Assembly (NCBI RefSeq): GCF_001949145.1
Contig: NW_019091489.1
Span: forward strand, 660,892 to 724,891
Direction: 5' to 3'
DNA length: 64,000 nucleotides
Source of the DNA: Acanthaster planci
Lineage: Eukaryota > Echinodermata > Asteroidea > Valvatida > Acanthasteridae
A program made the translations under genes and the position numbers. Below are positions 25,500 through 36,144 of this stretch, piece by piece. The notes under the pieces were generated by a model. That model was given only the letters and a program-made list of their open reading frames with translations. It searched no databases and was not told where the DNA came from. How positions within the stretch are numbered: position 1 is the stretch's first letter; the number at the start of each line of letters is the position of its first letter.

Positions 25500-26065
25500 G
25501 GTGGAGTATAAGGTTGTTTTCATGAAGTATGTTTATTCGAAGTTCGTTTTTAAGAAGTATATTTCTAAATTATTTTTCGACTTCGTTTTTACGAGAAATC
25601 TTTTTCAAAACTTCGTTTGTACGATACCGGTATATATCTACTCCCGTTCATTCTTAAGGGATCTGTTTTTAGAAACATTGTGTCTAATTTTTTTGGAAAC
25701 AAATTGTTTTTACTTGATATCTTTTCTTGATCAAATTTGTTTTATGAGATATATTTTTCGAAGTTAATTTTCAAGAGATATCTATCTTCAAGTTTGAATT
25801 TATTTCTCACAAACACAAACTTCCAAAATATATCTCCTAAAACGAACTCGAAAAATATTATCTCGTAGTAACGATTTGTTTCCAAAAATAGAAACAGTGC
25901 TTCTAAGTATAGATTTCATGAGAAGGAAATGGAGAATACACTGGTAGGGCCAACGTCTCGAACAAACAAACTTCAGAAAAAATCTACCTCATAAAAACGA
26001 TGTTGGAAAGAATATATTTCCCGAAAACGGACTTCGAAAAATGTATTTCACTTTTTGAAAATATA
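25500..26065. repeat. Inverted array of degenerate ~30-nt repeats
   Basis: From 25500 to about 25795 the plus strand repeats a unit close to TTCGAAGTTCGTTTTTA followed by AGAGATATATTTT. From about 25800 to 26065 the same unit occurs as its complement (for example TATATCTCCTAAAACGAACT and CGAAAACGGACTTCGAAAAA). Unit spacing is roughly 27-35 nt and copies are diverged. The array reverses orientation near 25800, so the whole forms a 560-nt imperfect dyad. The plus-strand frame at 25501-25767 is a by-product of the repeat, rich in Phe and Tyr. Origin unknown. Confidence 0.65.
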
Positions 26066-26149
26066 CTTCAGTACACTACAGGGCTTTTGTAGGCCCTTAT
26101 ACTTCTGAATATAATTTGCCTGTGAAAGTTAACTTTCATCGAAAAGTTG

Positions 26150-26265
26150 ATACTATATTTCTGTGATTCAAAGTATCTAAACTACCTGTTAAAAAATCAA
26201 GAAAAATAATTTTCTTCGAAAAATTCACCAAGTGTTTCCGTGATTCAAAGCGAGTATACTACATG
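26150..26265. repeat. Two-copy direct repeat beside the inverted array
   Basis: Two copies of a block around TGTGATTCAAAG...CTA(A/T)ACTAC begin at about 26160 and 26236, with period about 77 nt. They are diverged. Confidence 0.45.
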
Positions 26266-27604
26266 CAGCTTGAACGTACTGAGTCATACTGAATCAAGTC
26301 TCTGAATCAACAATAAAAATGACGGTTGAAACCATTTCAATAGGTATTTTAAAACTTTACATGTTCATTTTAAGGAACTGTTACAGTGGGGATTGCAAAT
26401 ATGGAATCCATTGTATATTGTCAGAAACTGCCACTGTGTGTGTCTGCAATCGCGTCAGCACTCCTCATGGTAGCTGTTTGGGATTCGGTTAGACATGAGC
26501 CAGTTGGTTGAGGCACCTGTAAATCATAATTATGTTCAAATTTGGATGATGCTTGGTGTCAGTGGTTTGTCATAATTTCATAATACATTGGTTACATGCA
26601 ATAATGAATGGACAGACAACCACCTGACTAATTCCAAAACTGAAGGAAATTTGAAATGATCATTTACGGTGTATACAACAACATCATCCGGAGGTTTTGA
26701 AACGTCAGAAGTATAACACATACACCAAATCTGGACAAACTGTAAACCACTTTACTTCAGGCCTAGGGGAGGGGTACAGTGTTCTCTTGATATTCGACAT
26801 TGATCGCACTTGAATTCCAAGTGCGCCTGATCGCTCTAAACTATGCGACGCATGTTGACATTCTCAACGTTCTTAGCCAAGCTATTTTAAATCGTGAACT
26901 TTCAGAACACCTTGCAAGTGACGTGCGCTTTGTTGCGCTATAAATATGGGACATGACTTTTGTAGAACCCTTAGATCACTTTGCGCAAGAGTCATGCAGT
27001 GGCTTATATTTATAGGTTATGACAAATAGAGCCTGTCAAGCCCGTGACATCACAGTGAATTCCAAGTATATAGGGTAACATTTTTTCCATTTCGGGGACC
27101 GTGACTAACTTACGACAATATTTCAACGCAGTAAAAATTTCAGCTTTTTAGTTAGTAAAATCGATGCAAGTAGTCTTCCTGTTTTGCAAAAAACAAGCAA
27201 ACAAACCGCACAATTTCTTAAAGTAAAAGGATTATTAGTTTAACTTCACGTAGAAGAGGGATTTGTTCAAGCACGCTTCACATCGTGTTGTTGCAACACA
27301 GATAAGCGCTTGTTCTTGCAGCAGGTAGGGGCTCATACAGGGCACTCCGTGATTCTAATCTTAAATACATTTACAAGTTACCACGAAATTTGCATTTGGT
27401 TCTTGGCCTTAGGAAGTGGCTCCGTTTTCAATTGAAATTCCAAAATAAAAGAAGTCTAAATTTTCATTAAGTGAAACAAATTAAACAAAATGTAAGAACA
27501 GAAATAGTAACACTCGCCCATAAATTTTTGTTCTTGTGTATTTCGGGGCATTGCATATAACAAGCAGGCAGTCTTGGAAACTCAGGTGTTTGTTGAAACA
27601 TTCA
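26266..27604. other. No gene seen
   Basis: AT-rich sequence with no recognisable exon or element. Confidence 0.4.
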
Positions 27605-27612
27605 CTTGACAA

Positions 27613-27852
27613 CAGCGGCGTATCCAGCTTTGATTTTGGGGGCAAATTCAAAAGTGGATGCAGCCTCCGGCTTATTCAACATGATGCTGGGGAGAAAAAA
27701 ATAAAAAAACTTACAGTCCTGACATCCTTGCTTTAATTTTGTGGCTTTTCTAGGGTTAAGTGCTAATGTTTCATAAATAAAATACTTTTTATTATCATTT
27801 GATACCACAAAAAAATCCGTCGGGGGAAGCTACCCCCCCCCATAGCCCACTG
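27613..27852. mobile_element. 240-bp hAT-like MITE with perfect 8-bp duplication
   Basis: The left end is CAGCGGCGTATCCAGC and the right end, on the other strand, CAGTGGGCTATGG. The flanks are identical 8-mers, CTTGACAA, at 27605-27612 and 27853-27860. The CAGNGGC ends and 8-bp duplication fit hAT nonautonomous elements. The overlapping frames on both strands are noncoding. Confidence 0.88.
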
Positions 27853-28409
27853 CTTGACAAAGAGCAAACCTTTCAATAAGGATGTGTGTCTTTTATTTGG
27901 GAATGATGTTACATATAAGCAAAACATAACTTGCAAAATATTATTGAGAAACAAAAGTGGATGTATTGTAGAGAGTCAGTATAAAACTTGATCCAGTGGG
28001 TTGACGATCACAGGACACTCTGGCTGAAGAGCGAACCTACCGATGCAGATTTCGGTGCAATAGAAAATGCAATGGTGGCCTAAGGGCACCAATCCTTCAC
28101 ATTTACCAAAATACATTAAGAAAAATCAATAGAAAACAGCAACAACAACAGCCACCACAAAATCCAAATACTGGATATAGGAACCAAATGTTTGCTTCGC
28201 CTGCATGTCCCAGTGCAGCACGCATGTTTCAGGTTGCAGGCCAGTAAATAGGTCCAAAATTGCCTATGCGGACCGATCACGATTTTTAGCTGTCAAACTC
28301 TCTGCTGTTAGAGCGTTTCGTGGCACGTGGACTAAGTGGTTGGTTAAAAAGGTGGATAAAATCCAGGGACTGGACTGCCAGCTTGTATTTTTGAAAGTAT
28401 CAGACCAAA

Positions 28410-28700
28410 AGGGCCCTCCAAATTGCTCTATTTTTCAATGGAGTGTAGGGATCTATTTTAAAAGTTGCGATGGTCCTCGTGACTGTTTTGAGGGGTGATT
28501 GTCCCTAGAGAGAAATATCTTCAAAAGTTATCGGTTAAGCCACTGAAAATTTAAAGGATGATGCAAGATGAGGGAGTTAGTTTTATTTGATATGTGTCTT
28601 AAACACCTATGAAACTGATTTTTTGAAGTGGGGATATTTATCACTGTAGTCTATGGCAGCTTATTTACTGGTCTGTACCCTATAGCGGGACTGTCCTGCG
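28410..28700. repeat. Diverged dispersed repeat, copy 1
   Basis: The sequence around TATCTTCAAAAGTTATCGG and AGTCTATGGCAGCTTATTT aligns in order with 48470-48725 (CATCTCAAAAAGTCATCAG and TGTCTATGGGAATTTATTT). Identity in these blocks is about 65-75% by eye. No coding frame is shared. Probably two old copies of an unnamed repeat family. Confidence 0.5.
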
Positions 28701-29524
28701 CATGTCCGCTCCAGGACCTTATTTTGTATAGTGGTGAGCGCTATTAATAATGTTACTTTATTTGCCATCATCACAAGTGACAGTATAAAATTACACAAAG
28801 AGAACAAGATAACAAGAGCTGAAAAGGTGAACCAAATCACTATCGCCAGCAGGCACGCAGCCCCAAACAACAACCAAAAGACAAAAGCATTTTAAAAAAT
28901 TGTGCCACAAAACAGCTGTTTGATTTTCTGACATATACGCCCACTTTGCAATTCCTGGCACCACAATTCAAGACAAACATTGTTTTTCAATATATGGTTG
29001 GGCCAATTTGTGATAAAAAGACACGCAGCCCGCAATCATATGTGCGACATGTGAACGTATAGGCCCTTCATGACTCGCTGTGATGAAAGTGCTGCGAAAA
29101 CGCTGTATTCCCGCAGCAGTGTTGGACTGGTTTTGTGCACGTAAAACACGTATAGCTACTGCTGCCTGGAGGTCGAAAATAACTCATAAAAGTCTTACAA
29201 AAATCTAGCATAAATCTGCAGTACTAGCAAGTTTAGTTTATTATTCACTTTTTCGTTGATCTGCAAAATCTTCTAAAATTGAGAAATTGGGTGCAAACAG
29301 GATCAAGAAATCGGTCGAAAATATAAAATGCTTCATTAAAATTGCTACCACGTTGTGACTAACTTTAGCATTCATGCAGTTGTACTTCGAACAATTCTGT
29401 GTTCTCTTTTCTCACTGTAAATTTTCCTGAGCACAGACACCTGGATTTTAGTTTAATCTCACGGTGCCCGTAAGAAGGGTAAGCAGAAGGTGGGCAAGTT
29501 ATTGAGAACTTTTTCTGTACTCTC

Positions 29525-29620
29525 TCAATGCAAACGAGTGAAAAACCTACTTACCAAAAGAGTGAATTACTTATGACACCACTTCAAAAGAGTGAAACAA
29601 CTCCAAAAAAAAAAAAGTGA
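29525..29620. repeat. GAGTGA-rich repeat, copy 2
   Basis: Five GAGTGA(A) words in 95 bases with ACTCC and an A-run. Similar to the clusters at 3105-3200 and 48160-48335. Confidence 0.45.
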
Positions 29621-32600
29621 AAAACCATTCCAATAGTGACTGCCGCACCCATTTTAAATCATAATTTCTACACAACGAATGGAAGTGCAACACACACGAT
29701 AGGTCATGTATCCAATTGACTATGTATAGGGAGGATTTTGTCAATGGTAGGAGGTACATGAAATTGACGGATGAGAGAATTACCCCCCCCTCCCATTTTG
29801 GCTGGGAGTGAATAGTCCGTATGTAATAATGCATACAGTTCGTTGTGCCCATATATCTAACAGTTTTACCCACCGCAAGGTGGTATTCAAACCCTCACTC
29901 GCCATTTGAAACTTTGCAGAATACTCTGTTCGTGATTGCTGTGTTGCATTATTCCTGCAAGCATGTTGTGAGCTTGCTGCCATTGTATTCTCTCGAGCCC
30001 TGACACCCGGTGTTGTCAGTCTGTTGCGTTGAAAGTTCTTTGTTGTTACTGTACTGCCAGGAAATCAACCTCCATGGCTGATTGCAGATAACATTTTGAT
30101 CACGCACGAGCCTTTAGTGAAGCTTTAAACATAAGCCTGTTTTCAAGTTATTTACTCATTCGCTTATCTCAACTACTCAATCAATGTCATCCTCCCCCAG
30201 TACACCATTGCTGAATCCAGTGAACTCCACTGGGTTGTCAGCGTCAAGCTTACCTTCAACAGGAGGAAATGCAGCTAAGCTGACTTTTGGAGAACGCGTC
30301 CTCTTTTAGCCTTTGAATAGAAATAGTGGTCTTTCCTAAATCAGACATGTTAATGAATTAAATGTTAAAACAGAAAGAAACAGCGAGGTTTTTGAAGTAA
30401 CTTTCACATTATCACCGGTGCAGCGTATCCTGTAGACTGTGTGGCTAACTTCTACACAGTCGGCAATATCCGAGGTAGGTAGGTATAATAGGTTCTTTCT
30501 TTCTTTATTCTGTGAAAGGATCACGTCAGACAAAAAGGACACATCAACTCGAGAACTGCATTGCAGGCTAATTTCTTCAAGAACCAGAAGATAAATGATG
30601 ATTAACAGCACCGGAAAAGCCCCGTTCCTGTTGGAAGTGTGACACTGGATATCTTGATGACGGATAACAAATTAAACGTGACAATGCAAGTTTCGGCAAA
30701 TGGCATCTGGATTTAAATCTACGCGGTATTTACATTCAAACATTATTAAAGACTGTGTACACACACTTGCGAAACTACGACTGTAAAAGGAAACAAATGA
30801 CAAAAGAGACCAAACCAACGAACCAAATACAACGAAAAGAGCCCTCTTGAATTTGATGTCTCTTCGTTTTTTCTCTTTTCGTTTCCTCTTCTCTTTTGTT
30901 CTTTCCTTTCTAAATTATTTTTCTTTTGACCCAATTTAAAGAGTCTGCCAGAAACATTTTCTTGGACCCATCAAGGTTGAGACAGATGGTGGGGCGCTGA
31001 AAATGCAAAGCAACAAGAAAAACAAAAACATACGTCAGTTTACTCCCGATCAAGTCAATTAACCATCCCTTGAGATAAATTTGGATCTGCCCCTGCTATA
31101 GTAAGTCATCGACCTTCCCGGCTGGCTCGCACTACAAATCTAAACTTTTTTCGGTTCAAATGTTTCCATGGTGTGTATACACGAGTTTGAAGACCTTAAT
31201 TCCTGTATGTTCACACCATTTTATCCACACCAAGACAAAGATTTGAAAATGGCTTGAATTTCCTGACGCCTTTGTTTGTACACTTGTTTTTGATTGGTTC
31301 CACTTCCACGTGCCCCAGACCAAGAGCTATTTGCACGAGCGTTAGCGGTGCTTCTATTGGTTGCCATAGCCAACATTCGAAACCATTCTCGAAATGGTAA
31401 TGGAGATCATAGACGCGTGGGAGTTATTAATGACATCTCCGTTTGTCAGGTGATGGCCTTTTATCAATCAAGCATCTTGACTGTGAGAAATTTGCCGCAT
31501 TCGACGCTCCGGTCACAGCGTAATTATAGCCTCAAGACATTATCCAGATGACGGCCTGAATTGCCAATTCTCTGAGCCAATGACATTACCCCTTGACAGT
31601 GAACCGTGGCAAATTGAGTAAGTGATGACAATTCAACGGCACCAAGGAATGCAGGTTTTCGATTTCCACATGCCGAGATGGCTCAGGAAAAACCATCGGT
31701 TCGCCTAAATCTAATACCATCATTTTGTCTGCATACAGAATCTTTCAATTGCAAAACAAACTATTTCGTTTTCCAGTGCAGAAAAGGAAAATTAATCATT
31801 TTCGATTTGAACCAGCAATCCAACATCTATTCTACTCAAGGGCTCTTCAAGTATGATCAATATTTAATAATTAATTAATACATAGTACTTGTATCATTCC
31901 AAATCCCCCAAAACCCTTACCCAATGGTAAACCTATAAATCAAGAGCAAACGTGATAAAATAAAACTTGCCATGCACAAGTTTTCCTGACAACTGAATTT
32001 TACTTGCCAAGCTGATGGATATGATAGTTTTCTCGATGACTTATGTAATCTTGTCTTTGTTTGTCTTATATTGACACTTTGATATTTGGGGTTTAGAGAG
32101 TCCTAAAGGGAATAAGTATGAAAAGAGTCCCTATTAACGTAAATAAGAAAAGGTTGCCTTTTCTATTATAAAATGATGCTGTAAATCCCAAACCACCCTG
32201 GCTTCTATATCCTTATCACCCGCTGTCATTTCCTCGATTATGTGTAGAGATCTATTAATGCCGTACTGACATCTTTGGCAATCCCGTATAGCAGATGCTG
32301 TCGATCCATCATGCATACTGGTACGTCTGTATAATTGTTTGAATACACAGCTTGCCTTGCTAAAGAACAACACGGATAGAGATATCACGAATGGAAAATA
32401 TATGGAAGAAAGTTGTGAAAAGAAGCCCGATTCTCTCATCCTGTGTAATCTCCTCAATGAGCCCCAAGGTGGACCAAGAAAGGGATTTTACCTTGGGCCA
32501 TCCTATCACGTTCGATAATTTTGGAAGAATAATTCCTAATTGAAACCACCTCATGAAACACTCGTGTTGGAATTTTAACTTTATCTTCCTCAGCAAATAT

Positions 32601-33366
32601 TTGGGAAATGTCACCTGTTGATGGGTAAAAAACGAATTTCCTCCATGACCTTTCACGTCCGGCGATATCATACCTAGGTCTCCTTGTTCATACATTTTTG
32701 TTTTCATTCGCCGTGCTTACGTGAAAACGAGACTGTAAAACGTTGCACAGATTTACCTACCTGTAGTCGATGGGTTCCATGTTCCGTTGATTTGACATAT
32801 TGCAGTTGTTGTCAGCAAATGTTTAATAAAATATTAGAATCTTTCGTAACAGTAGATTATTGTTTTAAGTTTTTAAAAATTTTTGACCTCTTTTTATTTC
32901 GGCTTTTTATTTCAAATCGCAAACGTTCATCAGCGTACGAGACCGCCACGTTGGACTATTCTCTGTGCATTTTAGATTTTTGGAAGTGATGAGTCAAATT
33001 TTGGCAGGATATTTCTCTTTTAGGTCAGTTAATTTTTCAGTTTCTATAAATTGATAAACTAGCAAACATTTTGCAAAGCCCCTTTTCCGTGTTTGATTTC
33101 TGAAGAAGTAACCGAACGAAAAAATATTACAAATTCTAAAAACTTTGAACGTTATTTTTCCTATCCAAAGGGATCCGAAAACCCTCCGTCAGGGGTCAAC
33201 TTTCAGCCCTATTTCATGAAGCTGCTAAGCACAAAACTTTGCTTAGCACAGTACTGTCGTCTTGCGCAGAAAAAAAGGTTACCAGGCAAAAAGCCATGCC
33301 ATTGTTAAAAGCGAGCATCAGCTGAACACCTGTCACAAGCAATATACTACACGTTAACGTTTTGGT

Positions 33367-33411
33367 TGGTAATCCTGTTTTTATCAGGGGAATCCTGTTT
33401 TTATCAAGGGA
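33367..33411. repeat. Tandem duplication of a 22-nt unit
   Basis: Two adjacent copies of GGNAATCCTGTTTTTATCA followed by (A/G)GG. Confidence 0.8.
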
Positions 33412-33828
33412 AAAATCATGCTAATGATCCATGAAATTGGCGATGACCACTCACACACACGACGTTCACCCATGCCTGTTTTACATACAAAGTGTGGACA
33501 TTCCTTTGTTCTCCTGTGGTTAAGGAAACTTGAAGTAAATGCTCCTTTTTCTGCAACTAGGATGACTCCTTCGAGCAGGATTTTTGATGATGATTTCCTG
33601 GACTAGTCCTACTCATTTTGCCACAGACAACCTTGACCCCAAAATGCCTCTGAAACTGTTTGAGGGAAAACATTGTATGGACGTGTGCGAGTCCACAGGA
33701 CGCCATCATACCCGACATTATGTGGAATTCTTTCTTGCAGAGGTCCACACTATGTATGCCACGCCTGCACAAGCTCACACACACGACGTTTGCCAGTCGG
33801 CTTGTGAACACCATACTAACCTCTTCCA

Positions 33829-33850
33829 AGGCGACGCAACTACACGACAC
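33829..33850. repeat. 22-bp direct repeat, left copy
   Basis: Exact copy of 34141-34162 (begins AGGCGACGCAACTACAC). The pair flanks the CT microsatellite. Confidence 0.9.
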
Positions 33851-33944
33851 AGCGGCACGACAGCTCCCTCACGTCGTGCCGTCGCCTCGCACCGTCGCCT
33901 TCTCGCCATTACATTTGTATGGTGTACTATTTACGACACACATT

Positions 33945-33952
33945 TCTCTCTC

Positions 33953-34002
<50 letters not shown>

Positions 34003-34077
34003 NNNNNNNNNNNNNNNNNNNNNNNNNNNNNNNNNNNNNNNNNNNNNNNNNNNNNNNNNNNNNNNNNNNNNNNNNNN

Positions 34078-34131
<54 letters not shown>
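33945..34131. repeat. (CT)n microsatellite with assembly gap
   Basis: Almost pure CT dinucleotide on both sides of 75 unresolved bases (34003-34077), followed by a short CATC repeat. All open frames crossing it (Leu-Ser or Arg-Glu runs) are artefacts. The true length is unknown. Confidence 0.97.
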
Positions 34132-34135
<4 letters not shown>

Positions 34136-34140
34136 CATCC

Positions 34141-34162
34141 AGGCGACGCAACTACACGACAC
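34141..34162. repeat. 22-bp direct repeat, right copy
   Basis: Exact copy of 33829-33850. Confidence 0.9.
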
Positions 34163-34619
34163 GGCACGATGCACGACACGGCGCGTCATGTGCTGTCGCC
34201 CTTTGCTTCATGGTGTTTATAAAGGGCGCCTTTACTGTTTTCTTTCATTTCCGTCCCCCATGCCTGCTAATTACATGCTATTCGTTCTTTCGATTTTTTC
34301 TTGTTTTTATCTCATCCATTCATCAATTAGGATTAATTTTTGTCATATTTTAGTTTTTAAAAAATGAAAAAGGAGCAAAAAGAAAGCCCGCATATGTCTC
34401 TCGTAAAAAGCGGAAGCCCAGAATTCGTCACTCTTCAATTACCCAGCCAATGTTTTCTTTTTAATACCGTCGACAAAGTTCCCATTTCAGAGATTGGGAG
34501 ATTTGTAACCTTATATATACCAGCATTTCTCTGTGGTCCATCCCGGCAATTTCCAAGTAGTACTCCCAGTCCTCCAAATAATTTGTCTACAACTGTACGA
34601 CCGTGAAAAAGAACAACTG

Positions 34620-35300
34620 AATCAAGGCCCGCTACTTACAGCGTCTGGCGTCGTGTGGTACGTCGCATCGTGCTTCAGGCGACATAGTAAGCGACGCCAC
34701 GCACGTCCCGACATACGACGCAACGCATGATGGTGCAGTGCAACACAATGGCCAATGGAAGGAGTGACGTGACATGACTGATAGGTGGGAAACAATGCAA
34801 CAAGGAAAGAACGTAAGACAGCACGACGCGACGGGCGACGGCACAACGCTACGCATCGTGTGTATAAACGAAATGGCAAAAAGGTATGGTGTTCTATAGC
34901 CGCCAAAATTGCGTCACGTCGTCCCGTCGCCCCGACAACACGGACGCGACGCTACCACATCTCCGTCGCGTCGTCCCGTCGCGTCGTGGTGTCGCCTCTT
35001 TTCTTATTACTTTTATGCTGTATTTAATATATTGTGTCGTGTCATCGTTCCGTCGCGTGGTGTTGTTTCTTATGGTGTTCTATTCCCGCCAAATTAGCGT
35101 CGCGTCGTGCCGTCGCCCCGACGGCACGACGCGACGAAATTAGCTTAGCGTCGTGCCGTCGCGTCGTGGCGTCGGAGCAACGGTGCGACGCGACGCCAAA
35201 ATGGCGGGAATAGAACACCATAGTTTCTTGATGATGTCGCGTCGTGCCGTCCCGTCGTGCTGTCGAGTCGTTTCGTCGTCTGTCGTATCGTGCCGTCATG
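34620..35300. repeat. CpG-rich GTCGCGTCG/CGACGCGAC repeat cluster
   Basis: Dense short words of the type GTCGCGTCGTGCCGTCG and their complements, strongly CpG-rich against an AT-rich, CpG-poor surround. About 66 bp beginning TATGGTGTTCTAT is repeated in direct orientation at 34885 and 35071 (by eye about 85% identity). Frames on both strands are Arg/Ser/Val-rich by-products. Confidence 0.8.
35072..35221. mobile_element. 150-bp palindromic MITE with 8-bp duplication
   Basis: The ends ATGGTGTTCTATTCCCGCCA and its complement are exact over about 20 bp, and the inside is CGACG-rich and largely self-complementary. Flanks are TGTTTCTT (35064-35071) and AGTTTCTT (35222-35229), 7 of 8 identical, which suggests an 8-bp target duplication. 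Superfamily uncertain; hAT would fit the duplication length but the ends do not start CA. Confidence 0.75.
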
Positions 35301-36015
35301 CCTGACTGTTTCTCAAAATGGCCGATGATATACTAAGACCAATAGAGGGCGTACGTCACAAGTCCTGGGAAAAATAATGTGTGTGCATAGGATTACGCTA
35401 ATTGATCTCGAGGATATCGCGTCCAAATTAGTTTGGCTCGCAGTCAAAGTTCTTCTCATTTTGTGCTCACAGAAAAGATTCTCACACTCAGTTTTCAATA
35501 AATTTATTCAGTATATAAATGAATTTCAGTACAGTGTTTCCTGTGAGTCTTTAAAATTAAAAAAAGGCTTTTTTCATTTAATTGATGAAATTCTTCAGTA
35601 TTGACTCATTGACACCAGACGGAAAAACGTGGAAAGTTTGGACATTATAATGTAAAACCTATTGTGGGTCTTGATGGAACTTTAATGTTTACACACTCAA
35701 CAAATCACGATTGAACCGACCCAAAGTGTCAACATTGCCCGAGCAAGACCATAGACAACAGGTGTGAAAAATGAAGAAAAAACAAAACAAACACAACAAA
35801 CAGAAAAAAAAGTTAATTATTATTAGTTTCGAGTGGCTTATTTAAAAAAAGAAAATTTTTTGTTAATTCGAGAAATGATATTATTGTATTACAAATTTTT
35901 TTTCTCCATAATCAATTTTGACTAATTGCTACGGAAGGGTATATAGGACATGACTGAAAAAAATTGGGCCTGCTATTTCGCCCGGGAATATTAGTATTTC
36001 GCCCAGGCGGATAAC

Positions 36016-36037
36016 TTATTTCGCCCGGGCGAAATAA
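36016..36037. repeat. Perfect 22-nt palindrome
   Basis: Half-site TTATTTCGCCC followed by its exact complement. Two more TATTTCGCCC(G/A)G words lie just upstream (about 35975 and 35995), making a small cluster. Confidence 0.9.
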
Positions 36038-36050
36038 TGATCCACCTGGG

Positions 36051-36144
36051 GAGTGGCGTAGATTTGTGTGTCGGAATGCGGAATGATTTCCTTTTGGGGG
36101 GGGTTGACTCAGATAGACCGTTCCGACATTTTTGCGCGCCACTG
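36051..36144. mobile_element. Short MITE-like inverted-repeat element
   Basis: Left GAGTGGCGTAGATTTGTG...TCGGAA and right, on the other strand, CAGTGGCGCGCAAAAATGTCGGAA are inverted copies. An 8-G run lies inside. No flanking duplication found. Confidence 0.55.

Larger units (their letters stand above)
28701..33449. other. No gene seen
   Basis: Several frames were inspected (29571-29983, 30336-30611, 32134-32707 on the minus strand) and none shows a recognisable domain. The 32.1-32.7 kb frames look faintly protein-like but contain stops in every alternative. An orphan hAT-type end (GGATCTGCCCCTG) lies at about 31083. A GAGTGA cluster lies at 29525-29620. Confidence 0.4.

Noticed and set aside
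25501-25767. Phe/Tyr-rich 88-residue frame
   Set aside because: By-product of the degenerate ~30-nt repeat; no start context, splice site or domain.
32134-32707. Two overlapping minus frames with protein-like composition
   Set aside because: No domain recognised, and neighbouring frames that look equally plausible are full of stops; could be a very old relic but cannot be supported.
33584-34367. Long Ser-Leu and Arg-Glu open frames
   Set aside because: They are translations of (CT)n and of unresolved bases, not genes.
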